A stretch of DNA of 64,000 nucleotides from Tritrichomonas musculus (GCA_039105265.1 JAPFFF010000013.1:806001-870000); one strand, 5' to 3'. Counted from the first letter of the stretch, positions 40,503 to 52,094 are shown. The notes: generated by a model not told the origin, from the sequence alone. Program-made: numbers and translations.

Positions 40503-41105
40503 TTAAATTAAAGTAGTCTCATTAAGATAATGAAAAAATATAAGTGCTTTCCAAAATTGAACTATTTCTTCACCTTTTCCAGATATTATTTTTAAGATTT
40601 CATCGAAACTTGGCCTATTTCTTGGTGATGTTGACAAGCATCCTTTAATTATTTTTGGTGATATTGGATTAATGCATTTAGGGAATAGTAATCCTTCATA
40701 ATTTAACTTTTCTGTGGCTTGTTTATATTGACTTTTTGTTAGAATATAATGCATGACCACTCCAAATGCATAAAAATCTTTTTTCGTTGTTTATTTTAGG
40801 ATTTAATTAGAATAATTCAGGCAGCATAAACATGAGTATATATTTGTATGCTGGTATAAATATTTGTGTTGTTACATCCATTCTGATAGCAATTCCAAAA
40901 TCATATTTTGACCGTTTTTCATAAATAAAACGAATGAGATCAATCAAATGATTTAATGTCATTTCCAAATCGCCACTGCTATATTCAAGGAGAATTACTG
41001 GTGGAATTTCTTTATTATTACCAAAGTAGAAACCGTATGATTTGATTATATTTGGATGATCTAGATTAACCAGTATCTCTTATTCTGCATAAAATTCTCT
41101 GATTT
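40503..41105 (-). pseudogene. Truncated TKL-like kinase pseudogene
   Basis: The minus strand at about 40890-41090 reads as a kinase N-lobe piece (LDHPNIIKSYGFYFGNNKEI, then PPVILLEYSSGDLEMTLNHL). After stops it resumes at 40503-40770 as the C-lobe end (DFYAFGVVMHYILTKSQY, then CLSTSPRNRPSFDEILKII). The Gly loop, catalytic HRD loop and DFG region are missing, so an internal deletion has removed the active site. The remaining frame at 40503-40760 alone would give an 85-residue fragment. The run of 22 T at 41173-41194 lies beyond it. Confidence 0.7.
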
Positions 41106-41239
41106 ATTTGTGAATAATAAAAAAACATTTAATTAGTAAATAAAATTTGTTATTCTTTGTCTTTTAATGCCGTTTTTTTTTTTTTTTTTTTTTTGTTATA
41201 AGGTCAATTGAATGACCTTTTATTGATTAGAGCAAATCT

Positions 41240-43255
41240 ATGCCAGAAATTCAAGATTATATCATTAAATTCAAAGAACTCTATGATGTTTTGCTTTCAT
41301 TTCTCGAGTGTGAAGATAATCCGGACAAAGAATTTCAAAGTTTAATTACTTTTATAGATAATTTTAAAATTGTTGAATTTAAGGAAAAGTTTCAAGAATT
41401 TCTTTTATTAATTTTAAAGATTGCTGACAATCACCACAGACATTCTCATTTTTTCAATAGGATTGATCAAATAATATTACATTTATCAAATGATATCAAG
41501 CAGAGCTTCTCAAATTTTGATATTTGTAAAATATTCATTAATAATCCACGAATTCTTTTATCCTTTCTTCACAAACAAATTATAATGTTTGATAAATTGA
41601 TATTAGAATATTATGATGTCTCCTTTTTTTATTTTTTCTTCCCGGAAATCGAAAATTTACTTGATGATAAAACAAGAAATAAGCTCAAAGAAAAATTTTT
41701 ACAAAATGATCCAAATTTTTTCGCCACTTTTGAAGAAAAAAGAAAAATTGGCGAAAATGACAGCTATCTTTGTTCTTTAATACGAAGTGACTCGATTGTT
41801 GAATTTATTTCATATGTAAATCGAAGTAATTTATCACTTTCAGACACAACAATTCCGAATTCAATTTTTGAGACGAACTCATTTTTGAAAAAGAAAAACC
41901 CGACTTTGATTGAATATTCAGCATTTTTCGGTTCCATTCAAATTTTTCAATATTTGAGGATGAACAAAGTTGAATTGACGCCATCACTTTGGAAATATGC
42001 GATTCACAGTCAAAGTGCTGAAATGATCAACATTCTTGAAGAAAATAAAGTCAATTTTGAAAGAGATTTCATTAAACAGTCAATTAAATGTCACCACAAC
42101 GACATAACAAAATACATTGAGGACAATTATATAACAAAAGAAGATGATCAAGAAGAAGATGATGAAAATGAATTTAAAATTACTTTAATTCGTTACGGTT
42201 TTCGTTATTCTAATTTTAATTTTATACCTGAAAATATTTGTGAGAATAAATTTGCTTTCTTTTATTTGTGTGATTACAATCATCCTCTTTTTTCTAGCCT
42301 TTATTTGAAGATGAAAAAAATTGATCCAAGAATCATTATAGATTTTAACGATTACATGTCTATATGTATTGTAAAGCCAATTTTGTTTGGTGAATTGAGT
42401 TCAGCCATATATAAAATTGAAGAAAAAAGGACAGGAAAACATTTTTCTTTATGTTCATTAAATTATGCATATGAAAGTGATTTTTCTACTTTTTATAGAT
42501 TAATAAATATTGAGCAATTTCTTCAAATTCAATATCCAGCACTTGCATGTGTTAAAGGATACTTTACACGAGACAAATCTGAGAATCATCGTTTTTCGCT
42601 TTTGTTTGATTATTATGATAAAGAAACATTGATTCAATATCTTCAAAAGAAAGAAAAAACAGACACGAGAAATTATATTTTAATTTTAGGAATTGCAATT
42701 GCTCTTAATCATCTTCAATCAAGAAATATAATTCACTATTTATTGTCACCTGATGTGATTTATATTGATGAAAATTATTATCCGCATGTTTCTGAATTCT
42801 GTATTTCTGGTGAATCTTTGACTGACTATTTCATTCAAAGAAATATAAGTGATAAGTGGATTTATCAGCCACCAGAATTTCTTGATTCTAATGATGAGAC
42901 AAATTTCAATGAATATTCAAATGTGTATTCGTATTCACTCATCGTTTCGCACATTTTGACTGGAATTAAACCTTTCAAATGTATAAAAAAAAATATAAAC
43001 ACTTTTTCAAAGCCATACAACTCGACCAATGTTTGCCCTGAAATTAGGAAACTAAGTAATGATTATATTGCAGACTTCTTAGAAACTTGTTGGTCAATTG
43101 ATCCTCTTAATAGATACTTCTCTTTTAATGATATTTTGCAAATTATCACAAACAAGGAGTTTTATTCATTTTTCCCAAATCTTGACATTAGCCAAGTTAA
43201 AAAATATCTCGATATCTTCGGGAGTGAATTTTGCAATCTTAAAAATAATTTTTAA
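41240..43255 (+). CDS. DUF3447 domain fused to a TKL-like pseudokinase (671 aa)
   Basis: From ATG 41240. Residues 1-340 are the N-terminal module of trichomonad DUF3447/ankyrin proteins: FEEKRKIGENDSYLCSLIRS, SIFETNSFLKKKNPTLIEYS, AFFGSIQIFQYL, SLWKYAIHSQSAEMINILEE and IKCHHNDITKYIE. Instead of ankyrins, residues about 375-650 form a kinase-like domain with degraded active site. There is no Gly loop and no clear VAIK Lys (HFSLCSL), HRD is HYL (499-501), DFG is EFC (519-521), and APE is PPE. The C-lobe framework remains (NVYSYSLIVSHILTGIKPF, CWSIDPLNRYFSFNDILQII). An uninterrupted 2-kb frame argues it is maintained. Probably a non-catalytic adaptor. Confidence 0.8.
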   Translation: MPEIQDYIIKFKELYDVLLSFLECEDNPDKEFQSLITFIDNFKIVEFKEKFQEFLLLILKIADNHHRHSHFFNRIDQIILHLSNDIKQSFSNFDICKIFINNPRILLSFLHKQIIMFDKLILEYYDVSFFYFFFPEIENLLDDKTRNKLKEKFLQNDPNFFATFEEKRKIGENDSYLCSLIRSDSIVEFISYVNRSNLSLSDTTIPNSIFETNSFLKKKNPTLIEYSAFFGSIQIFQYLRMNKVELTPSLWKYAIHSQSAEMINILEENKVNFERDFIKQSIKCHHNDITKYIEDNYITKEDDQEEDDENEFKITLIRYGFRYSNFNFIPENICENKFAFFYLCDYNHPLFSSLYLKMKKIDPRIIIDFNDYMSICIVKPILFGELSSAIYKIEEKRTGKHFSLCSLNYAYESDFSTFYRLINIEQFLQIQYPALACVKGYFTRDKSENHRFSLLFDYYDKETLIQYLQKKEKTDTRNYILILGIAIALNHLQSRNIIHYLLSPDVIYIDENYYPHVSEFCISGESLTDYFIQRNISDKWIYQPPEFLDSNDETNFNEYSNVYSYSLIVSHILTGIKPFKCIKKNINTFSKPYNSTNVCPEIRKLSNDYIADFLETCWSIDPLNRYFSFNDILQIITNKEFYSFFPNLDISQVKKYLDIFGSEFCNLKNNF

Positions 43256-43419
43256 TTCATTTAAAATATATTAATAAATCATTTTCATACAAAGTTTAAA
43301 GGTAAAGTGCCCCAAAAAAATATGGGGATCTATGATCAAGTTAAGAAAAAAAATTTTTTTTCAAATATTTTTTTCTCAAAAATTTTATCAAGTTAAGAAA
43401 AAAAATTTTTTTCAAATAT
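43256..43419. repeat. Duplicated 38-bp A/T-run repeat
   Basis: ATCAAGTTAAGAAAAAAAAT followed by T-runs and CAAATATTTTTT occurs twice in a row (about 43335 and 43388), directly beside the fibre-gene relic. It may mark its insertion or deletion boundary. Confidence 0.5.
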
Positions 43420-45195
43420 TTTTTGTGTAATACTCATTGAATTTCTCATCGATATCTTTTCTATCGTAATATGAATTTGATATCTCTTCTGAATTTAAAT
43501 ACTCTTCTTCTATTTGTGCCTTGGTTAAGTAGTTATTATCTAAATATGTTAACTGTGCATATTCCTTGAGTACGTTATTAACTTCATCAATTGTAGCGTA
43601 TTCATCATTGATTGAATTACCTTTAACTTTTTGAATCTCCTTCCACTAAAAGTTATCCCTAATGGCTTTACTAATCTTTACGCATGCAGCTAGCGAAACT
43701 GCGCTGTTCTCGGCCTCTTCGGAGACAATCTCAAGGTCCTCATCCCCTTCGTAGTAAGCCCAATCGAGAATTGGTTGGAGCCCGTATTCTACCTCATCAT
43801 TTTCCGCTAAAATGCTAGCTCCATCATCATTCTTCTTGCTCCATGGGAGCAAAAGGGTTTACCCTGTATCGAGGAGCGTTTTGAAGAACTTGAATTGCAC
43901 ATAAATTGATGCGGCCTTGATGGGATGGCGTATTACATATTACAATTCTTGTTTGGTTATTTCGTAGCACACATCCCCAATAAAATCTTAACGATCTCTA
44001 TGCCCTCCCTAAACTTGATGATTGTTATATGGAGCTTCCTATCATTTGTAGCCACCGGGGAGCTATTGTAGTAGATTTGTGTGTATTCCTCCATTGTTTC
44101 CGTATCAGTTGTTTCGATAAAAGTAAGCAAATTACCGTGGGAATACACGAGGTCCGCCAAGTTGTACCGCTCATTTTGGTTCATTAATTCGATATCCCTA
44201 ACTGTAGTAGTTGTACCTGGTACAACCCAATTATCTGTTGTATCATAACGTTCATAGTTATCAATTGTGATTCCCTCGTTGTTAATCTTAACGGAACGAT
44301 AAATGCCATCCTCATTGAGATGGTTGTATTGCAATCCATCTGGCCCAATCGAATACTCTGAGCGCGGAACTTGGAATAGAACTTGCCCTTTCTCCATTCG
44401 AATTGCCGCGGGACATGTATAATTTATAATCGCAAGCACTGGGTCCGGATAGGAGTTCTGCAAATCAATTACTTCAATCCAACTCTCCCCCGTTTCTTTG
44501 TTAATATGCTCCCTAAAATCGATGATTCCATCTCTTACAAGTATGAAATCTTTCTTCTCTTTCGGAGTTAGTAATTCCATTTGGCATGCATGATAGATTT
44601 GCGCTTTGTGCTGAATCCAGAATGTAGAAGTAGTTCTCCTAGGGATTCTCGCGCGCATTTCAAATAAACTGGGTGTAATATGGATTCTTTCTGTATCTCC
44701 ACGCCTGCGAATGATTTGTGAGCCCTTATATAAAACTTCGTAATTGCGATATAAAAAGTTGAAGAAATTCTTAATTATTTCTAAATCTGGAACTTTTTGT
44801 TTGAGCTCTATCAATTCTGGCAAATCCATATCAATAATATCAGCTATTGAATACGTTTTTCCATCTGTATCCGTTATGGTTAACCATTTACATGGTACAA
44901 CCCAAATAATAGATTCAGTTTGGGTGCAGGTATCACGGGTAATAACTTGTTTGTTAACTGTAATATTATGTGAATAAGTTTCTTCATCATCATCGCCAGC
45001 TATATTATTGATAACTTGAGAAAACGTTAAATGGTTGGGTCCCATTTGAGATTTCATTGAGAAAGTTTCATCTGGGGGTGTTAGCATGAATGTAATCAAA
45101 TCTGGAGCAGCAGTAATTTGATTGGTTATTTGGTTTGATGCATTCAATATTTGTAAAGCAATTAATGAAGCGCTTACTGAAGCATTAATCGCTCA
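43420..45195 (-). pseudogene. Relic of a Maverick-type fibre gene outside any element
   Basis: The longest intact frame is at 43957-45147, about 395 codons, but it has no ATG: reading upstream only a TGA (45193-45195) is met, so the 5' end is lost. Downstream, after stops, the frame resumes at 43646-43852 and again at about 43430-43640. The latter carries the fibre-like phrases NYLTKAQIEEEYLNSEEISN and DIDEKFNEYYTK, much like AAQVEEKF/ELAYEFNKY in the Maverick gene at 1-1746. The central part (WLTITDTDGKTYSIADIIDM, IHITPSLFEMRARIPRRTTS) is of unknown family. The stretch is clearly less AT-rich than its flanks. No capsid or ATPase gene is near. Confidence 0.6.
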
Positions 45196-45734
45196 CTAAA
45201 GAACATAAAATAAATAATAAACATTCATTTATTTGAAATTTACAATCACTGTCTATTTATTTATTATAATGGTACAATATAAATTCTAATTGCCCATATT
45301 GATCATTTTAGAAGGAAAATGAACTTTTCACTCAAAAAAATTGAATTTAAATTCAGATAACCATTGAATTTTCTGAATAACCGCTATTTTATGGTATAAG
45401 TCTGCTAGGAAATTGTAAAGCGTCAAAAAAACAAAAATATCGGTCAATTGTACCAAAAGGGCTCAACTTATACTTGGAAAAAATATACATGGATAGAAAT
45501 TGTGGTGTATGCAATTTAATCTCATCATTTATTGGTATACATTATGTTTTTTTTTATAATTAAAAGGCTTAAATAAAAACTATAAATTAATGAAATGATG
45601 GTTTATTAACTTTTCAGCAATTTTTTAATTTCATCATTCGAAGTACATTCAAATGGTGTTTTTCATAAGATTTAAAAAAAATCGTTAAATAAAGAATCTA
45701 AACTTTATTTAAACAATAATTTAATCTCATTTTT
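45196..45734. other. Intergenic DNA
   Basis: AT-rich, with no gene seen. It separates the fibre relic from the last ankyrin island. Confidence 0.5.
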
Positions 45735-48700
45735 GATGTTAACATCAATATTTTTATTTTCGGTTAAAATTTTAACTATGTTTATTTCACCATTTTCAGC
45801 AGCAAGATGCAAAACACTTTTTTTATTAAAAAATAAATCAATTGAATTTGATTAAAAAAAATAAATTTATCAAAATTTCATTTAAATATTTGATTTTAAA
45901 TATTATTAAAGCGTTTTTTATGTGAACATCATAAAAAAAAATAATGGAAAATTTGATGAATAATGATTAATTATTTAAAATACATAGAATATTAACATCA
46001 ATTTCTTTTTTTTTTAATAAAAGCTTAATGATTTCGATATTTTTATTTTCAACTGCTTGATATAATGGAGATTTTATGTTGAATTATATAATTTTAAATT
46101 TCATTAAAAATTTATATAAGTTGAAATATGATAAAAAAAATTTTAAATTGAAATGTGATAAAAATTTTGATTTTAAATATTATTAAAATATTATATTCTC
46201 GATTGTGTAAAGTATATTAATATCAATATTTTCATTCATTAACAAAAGTTTGACGATTTCAATATTTCCTTTTTCAACTGCAGCAAATAATGGAGTTTTT
46301 TAAAACTAATTTATAAAATTTTTTCATAAATTTTGAATAATAAATATTACAGTGAACAAATAGATTTTGATTTTTTTTTAATTATTTGATGCAAAATTTT
46401 ATTAATATATTTATATTATTGAATGATAAAAGGACGATTAATATCAAGATTTTTTCTTTCAGCTAAAAGTTTTACTATTTCAATATTGCCACTTTCAACG
46501 GCTGCATAAATTGGAGTTTTAAAAAAAAAATTATTTATAAATAGTATTTATATCAATTTATTGAATTTTATTAAATTATTATAATTAATTTCATTAATAT
46601 AATTAAGATGAATTTTATTAAAATTTTTTATATTTCAAATTGTATAAAAACTAGATGATCTAAAATATAATTGAAATATAACAATATAAATTGAATTTAA
46701 AAAAATTATTTTAAATTATATAACGAAAAATTAATTGAAAATATATGGAGCATTTATATCAAGCTTATCATTTGCCAATAAAAGTTTTGCTATTTCATTA
46801 TGACCTTTTTTAACTGCCGTAAAAAATGGTGGAATATGAAATATTTTATATAATTGTATTAAAACTTCTCATTTCGAATTGAATAAAATGTTTTGAGATA
46901 AATGTTATTCAAATATATAAATATTAAATGAAATTTAAACATATGAATAAGAATTCTATTTAAAAAAACAAATATTAAATATAATTTAAACATATGAATA
47001 AGAATTTCATTTAAAAATTAAGTACATATTTTATCGTGAATTATGTAAATATTTCGTGTAATGCAAATTTTAGGAGCATTGATATCAAAATTATCAATTG
47101 ATAGGAAAAACTTTACAACTTGGATATTTCCTTTTTCAACTGCTAATTGAAATGCTGTTTTATGAAATAATTAATATAATTGTATTAAAAAAAATATTTT
47201 AAAATACAATTGAAAATATGAATTTCAAATGTAATTATTAAAATAAAAAACATTCAACTTCATTTAATTATTTAATTGAAATTCCATTAAAATATTATTC
47301 AAAATACCATTAAATAATAAAATATGAAATATTATTCAAAACAATTAACTATTAAATTATATTAAATAATTTTTCTTTTTCGAATTCCATTAATTATTAT
47401 TTATCATAACCCAATTGAATTTTATTGAAAATTTTATAGAAATATTTTATGATTAATTCTATTAAAATATCTAATTTAAAACTATATAAAATAAATGGTA
47501 CATAAATAGCACAATCACATATATCATAAGAATTGGATTTTTCTAACAAAAGTTTTATAATTTCATTTTCTCCTTTTTCAATAGCTTTGTAAAGAACAGG
47601 AAAATTAAATAAATTAAGAAATTCTATTTCAAATAAATTACTGAATTTCATCATAATATTTTAATATAAATAGAATTAAAAAAAAAATAGGATTGAATTC
47701 TATAACCAAAATTGAATGAAAACCATATTAAAAAAAAATATTTGAATATCATTAGTAAGATTAATTTAAATAGTGTTAAAATATTATATTGTGAATACAG
47801 TTAAAAATGATAATATAAATGGAATTGAAATTTTATTTTGAATTCCATTGAAATTCTCGATTTTTAATGTCATTGAAAAATTTGAGTGAAAATCATATAA
47901 AAAAAAATTGTTTTTAAATCACATTAAAAAAAATTTTTTTTTAAAAAAATAGGATTAATTTTATTTTTTGGAATTTCATTAAATATTGGTACAAATTTCA
48001 TTAAATATATCAAAATTTAAATTACATTCAAATAAAAAATTGTGAATTTCATTGAAATTTAAAATTAAAATCCTCTGAAATTATTTGATTTATAATATAT
48101 TTAAAATATTTGATGTAAAATATTATTAGATTATTTATATTATTAAATTTCATAATCTAATGTTAATGAAAATGTAAGGACTCTTTAAATCAAGATTATC
48201 TTTCTCTAATAAAAGTTTTACTATTTCCACATTACAATTTTCAACAGCTACATAAATTGGAGATTTATAAATTTTTATTTATTGTAAACTATATTGATTT
48301 ATTTAATTTTAAAATTGTATTTAATTATAGTAATGTTAATGAAATTAAAATTAATAATTTTCAAATAATATTAAAATATAATTTTGAATGTGATAAAAAT
48401 GTTAATTGTTTAAATGGTATTGAAATGATCGAATATAAATTTCATTGAATTTTAATATAATTTAACCTCATTAAAATGATCAAATATAAATATCATTAAA
48501 GTATTTAATGAAAAATGTGGTTAAAATACTTGATTTTTAAATAATATTGAAACATCTTATCTAAAATTTTATTTAAAAAAAATATAATTTGAAATATAAT
48601 TCAATTTTTATATTTTTAAATATTATTCAAAGAAAAATATGTAAAATATAAGAGAGATTAAAATCAACTTTATCATTTGATAATAAACATGAAACAATTT

Positions 48701-48908
48701 CAGCATTTCCATTTTTAACTGCAGTATAAAAAGCTGTTTCATTTAAAAATTTCATCTTTAAATTAAATTTAAAAATATAAATTTCAATTCTATTGAAATA
48801 TTTGAATACAAATATAAAGCATATTAAAATCTATTTCATCTTTTTTCACTAAAAGTTCAACGATATCAATATTAGCTTTTTCAACTGCAACATAAAATGG
48901 TGTTTTAT
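45735..48908 (-). pseudogene. Ten ankyrin islands separated by stop-rich AT spacers
   Basis: On the minus strand, ankyrin units of about 28-33 residues lie at about 48822-48908, 48658-48740, 48184-48267, 47515-47600, 47074-47163, 46747-46835, 46433-46520, 46205-46302, 45985-46075 and 45735-45832. Typical are KTPFYVAVEKANIDIVELLV, KTPLFAAVEKGNIEIVKLLL and VLHLAAENGEINIVKILTE. Each island is stop-free. The spacers of about 75-590 bp contain stops in all frames and no consistent GT...AG ends. They follow the DUF3447 frame at 49026 in order, so they look like the ankyrin half of that gene, either decayed through spacer expansion or joined by unrecognised introns. Confidence 0.6.
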
Positions 48909-49025
48909 ATAATAAAAAAATATTCAATTTTATTCAAATAAGTAATATTAATTTCATTAAAATTATTTGATAAAAAAAAATTTCATTAAAATCAAAAATT
49001 TTCAATTGTATAAAAAAAACAAAAT

Positions 49026-50138
49026 TCAATGAACATATACTTGATTATAATCAATATTTCCATTTTCAACAAAATATTTAACAAATGTGTAGTAATCGTA
49101 TTTGCATAATTCGAAAAATAAATTCTCATTTATGTTTTTATCTGTAATGAAATTAAAATTGAAGCATTTCAAAAGAAAAGATGAATTATCCAAACTTCTC
49201 GAAATGTAATTATTCATAATGTAATTAGCTACATCATTATGATGGCATTTAATTGCTTCTTCATAACAATTAATTTTTGATTCAAATGAAATATTTTTTT
49301 CTTCAAGAAGATGAATTATTTCCGAATTATTCGAATGAATTGCATAAGGCCAAATTGACGGTTCTAATTGAACTTGGTTTAAAATCAAATATTTGAAAAT
49401 TCTGATTGATCCATGAAATGCAGAATAATTAATCAGTGAACATTTTCCTTTTTTAATCAAGAAATTGTTCGTTTCAAAAACGGATTGTTCAATTTTTGTC
49501 TTTAATGAAATTTCATTATGGTTAATGAATGAAATAAATTCATCAAGTGAATCATCTCGAATTAATTGGCAAATGTAGCTGTCATTTTCGCCTCTTTCAC
49601 GTTTTTCTTCGAAATCTTGTGGTAATTCTTTGTCTATTTCATAAAGCCATGAAGGGTTACCAATTGGCTTTTTTTCAGGAAACCATGGCTCATTTCTAAA
49701 TAGTCGAATTTCTGGTGAAAAATACTGAGGATATTTGAGTTCATCATATTTTTTTTTAATAAATGTTTTGATAATATATTGATCAATTATCAAAATTTTT
49801 TCTTTGAAAAGAAAGAGAAGGATTAATTTGTTGCTCTTGAAAATATCAAATATCTCGGAATTTGAATAGTATGACTTGATTTCTTTTTCAAAACTCTTCA
49901 AAATGAGGTTAATTTTACTAATACATTTAGATTTACGGTTGTAATTGTTTGATATTTTTAAGATTGACCGTAAAAATAGCTTAAATTCATGCTTATTGTC
50001 AGATATTTTGAGATCTCTCAATATTTTAATTAAATTTTGAAAATTATCATCAACATTTGTTTGGCTCTCTAGAAAATGTAAAGCCATATCATGTATTTCC
50101 CCCATTTTTTCTAATAGATTTTGAATAATGTCGCTCAT
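49026..50138 (-). CDS. DUF3447 N-terminal module of an ankyrin protein (370 aa as read)
   Basis: From ATG 50138. It has the standard order of the family: helical N-terminus, FEEKRERGENDSYICQLIRD, FETNNFLIKKGKCSLINYSA, FHGSIRIFKYLILNQVQLEP, SIWPYAIHSNNSEIIHLLEE and IKCHHNDVANYI. It ends in the first half-ankyrin (LCKYDYYTFVKYFVENGNID) and a stop at 49026. Relatives continue into ankyrin repeats; here those appear as separate islands downstream. The protein as read would be a truncated DUF3447 module, the same module that in the 41240 gene is attached to a pseudokinase. Confidence 0.7.
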   Translation of the reverse strand: MSDIIQNLLEKMGEIHDMALHFLESQTNVDDNFQNLIKILRDLKISDNKHEFKLFLRSILKISNNYNRKSKCISKINLILKSFEKEIKSYYSNSEIFDIFKSNKLILLFLFKEKILIIDQYIIKTFIKKKYDELKYPQYFSPEIRLFRNEPWFPEKKPIGNPSWLYEIDKELPQDFEEKRERGENDSYICQLIRDDSLDEFISFINHNEISLKTKIEQSVFETNNFLIKKGKCSLINYSAFHGSIRIFKYLILNQVQLEPSIWPYAIHSNNSEIIHLLEEKNISFESKINCYEEAIKCHHNDVANYIMNNYISRSLDNSSFLLKCFNFNFITDKNINENLFFELCKYDYYTFVKYFVENGNIDYNQVYVH

Positions 50139-50224
50139 TATCTTAATGGCGGTGTTTATCAGAAAATTGAATTTTCTTAAAATTGTATAACTTTTTCTTA
50201 TGGAACGATTATAATTCTTTTAAA

Positions 50225-50415
50225 TATCATAAGAAATTTGATAGATCTCTAAATGGAACTTTTTCGAAAAATTTTTATTCAATTTTGTAATTGCCTTTGT
50301 ATTGACCTTTTATTCAAAAAAACGGTTAAACAATAGTATTCAAATTGAATACAAAAATTTCGAAAAAGTTCCATTTTAAAATCTATCAGAAATTTTTATC
50401 ATAATACTTATTAAA
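50225..50415. mobile_element. Small inverted-repeat (MITE-like) element
   Basis: The left arm at about 50225-50275 and right arm at about 50360-50412 are imperfect inverted copies (AAATGGAACTTTTTCGAAAA on one side and its near-complement on the other; ATATCATAAGAAATTTGATA similarly), with about 90 bp between. No coding capacity. The rest of 50139-50576 shows nothing. Confidence 0.6.
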
Positions 50416-50576
50416 TTTTATAACCATATTTGAAAAAGTTTCAAAAAACGATCTTTTTCTTTACAATTATTTGTCTTTTTCATTCAAAGTTTTATCATGA
50501 TTGGAGGCTATGATGATTTTAAAAAACTTTTAAAAGATAAAAATACAATATTAGAAATTTATAAAATTATTTACAA

Positions 50577-50834
50577 TTATTTGGGAGATGTCAATTCATT
50601 GGTTAATTGATTGACAGTTTCAGGTGTAAATCTAAAAAAGAACACATCTTTAATTGTTTCCAAATTCTCATACATATTATCAATATCACCAGATTTCAAC
50701 ATTTGATGAAGAGATGGTGCAATTTTTTGAATGATATTCATAGCTTCATCATCATCTACCATATTAATAAATAATGATGTTGTAGGATATTTAGCTCTTA
50801 CATCTTTTATTGGTTTGTAATCAAAATATAACAT
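50577..50834 (-). CDS. Hypothetical 85-aa protein or fragment
   Basis: Complete ATG-to-stop frame with a protein-like composition (MVDDDEAMNIIQKIAPSLHQ, FFFRFTPETVNQLTNELTSP). No family is recognised. It could be the surviving C-terminal end of a larger decayed gene, because protein-like sequence surrounds it on both strands. Confidence 0.35.
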   Translation of the reverse strand: MLYFDYKPIKDVRAKYPTTSLFINMVDDDEAMNIIQKIAPSLHQMLKSGDIDNMYENLETIKDVFFFRFTPETVNQLTNELTSPK

Positions 50835-50884
50835 CCAGCATCCAACTCAATTTTATCATCTTTTGGATAAAATTGTAGTTTAAC

Positions 50885-51092
50885 AATGAAGATGATAAAG
50901 AATTCCGAATATTTACATTCATTTATATATCAAAATTGAATGGTATTGTTAATCATTTGTCTTCGCAAATAATAGTTACTTCATCTTCACAAGAAATACC
51001 AAATTCTCGTTTTGCACCTGAGAGCGCAATTGTACATAATGATGGAAATACTTATTTTAGGGGAGTGACCAAATTAGTTATTCGTATAAAAT
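50885..51092 (+). pseudogene. Protein-like remnant, possibly of a discoidin-type gene
   Basis: The plus strand has a stop-free stretch without a start codon, including ISKLNGIVNHLSSQIIVTSS and AIVHNDGNTYFRGVTKLVIR. The NGIVNHL phrase recalls the start of the F5/8 type C domains in this protein family (compare FDGILNYL at 22958). Only a fragment; assignment is weak. The DNA to 51878 is AT-rich, with an inverted repeat at about 51526-51583 (CAACAAAATA...TATTTTGTTG). Confidence 0.3.
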
Positions 51093-51878
51093 GATCCATT
51101 TTTCAAAGAATAAAAACAGTTTTATATTTCATTGATTAAGAAATAAAATTGCATATCAATAAAAAATAATTCAAATGCATAGTTGCTTCATAATAAACAA
51201 CTAACAAACTTATCAGATAATCATTGATAAATCAGTTTTAAATGCATTTATGTAGTAAAAATACCTTATAAATATTATTTAATAATGATCACTTGCTGAT
51301 TGTAAAAAATTTATTAATAACTAATATGATCATTTAGAAATATAGCTTTTCTTTATCAAAGCATATTTTGTGTGCATATTTGGTTGAACCAATGAACTTT
51401 TTAATAAATATATGAACATATATACATTCAAATTCATATTTCGTTTATATTTTTAAATATCATTGCAAATATTTGAATTGAACATATTGGTTCTTTCAAA
51501 GTTGAAAAGGTGTCTCAAAATAATCCAACAAAATAAAGTGAGATAATTTATGAGAACTCAATTTATCTCAAGTATTTTGTTGCATTTATTTTAATAATAA
51601 TATAACTAATATGTACATCATATATGGTTTGATTCCATTTTATTAACAGATAATCCAAGGAATCTGCCATTTTATAATTAATAAATTATTTATTTAATGT
51701 CACTTATTGGTATCAAACACTATTTAAAATATTTATTAATTATATAAAATTTATTAATGTCAAATATTAATGAAGATATTTTGAAAAAATGAAATTTTAT
51801 TTAATTGAAATATCGATCAAATAATTGAATATTTTTATATACAAAAATCAATCAATTTTATAAAAATAATCAAGTTAA

Positions 51879-52094
51879 ATGCAAACTGAAATAAACACTG
51901 AAGTGAATGAAGAAAGTAGTTTTACCAAATCAAAGATTTCAGATAAAAAAAAATCTTGTGAATATTTCAAAATGGCATCCGAGAAAGGCCATTTGAATGC
52001 AATGTTTAATTATGGAATGATGTTGTATAGTGGTGAAGGAGTCATGATTAAAGATTCCAATCAGAATACTGTCAAAATACTTCGTAACCACTAA
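51879..52094 (+). pseudogene. Truncated Sel1-repeat gene
   Basis: ATG 51879 opens a 71-codon frame with one clear Sel1 unit (CEYFKMASEKGHLNAMFNYG, then MMLYSGEGV), as in the intact gene at 30037. After about 52055 the repeat breaks off into unrelated AT-rich DNA and a stop. It may be a fragment cut by deletion or by insertion of a now-eroded element. Confidence 0.6.

Noticed and set aside
45735-48908. Canonical spliceosomal introns between ankyrin islands
   Set aside because: Spacer ends do not show a consistent GT start or a trichomonad-type branch/acceptor motif; left open as an RNA question.
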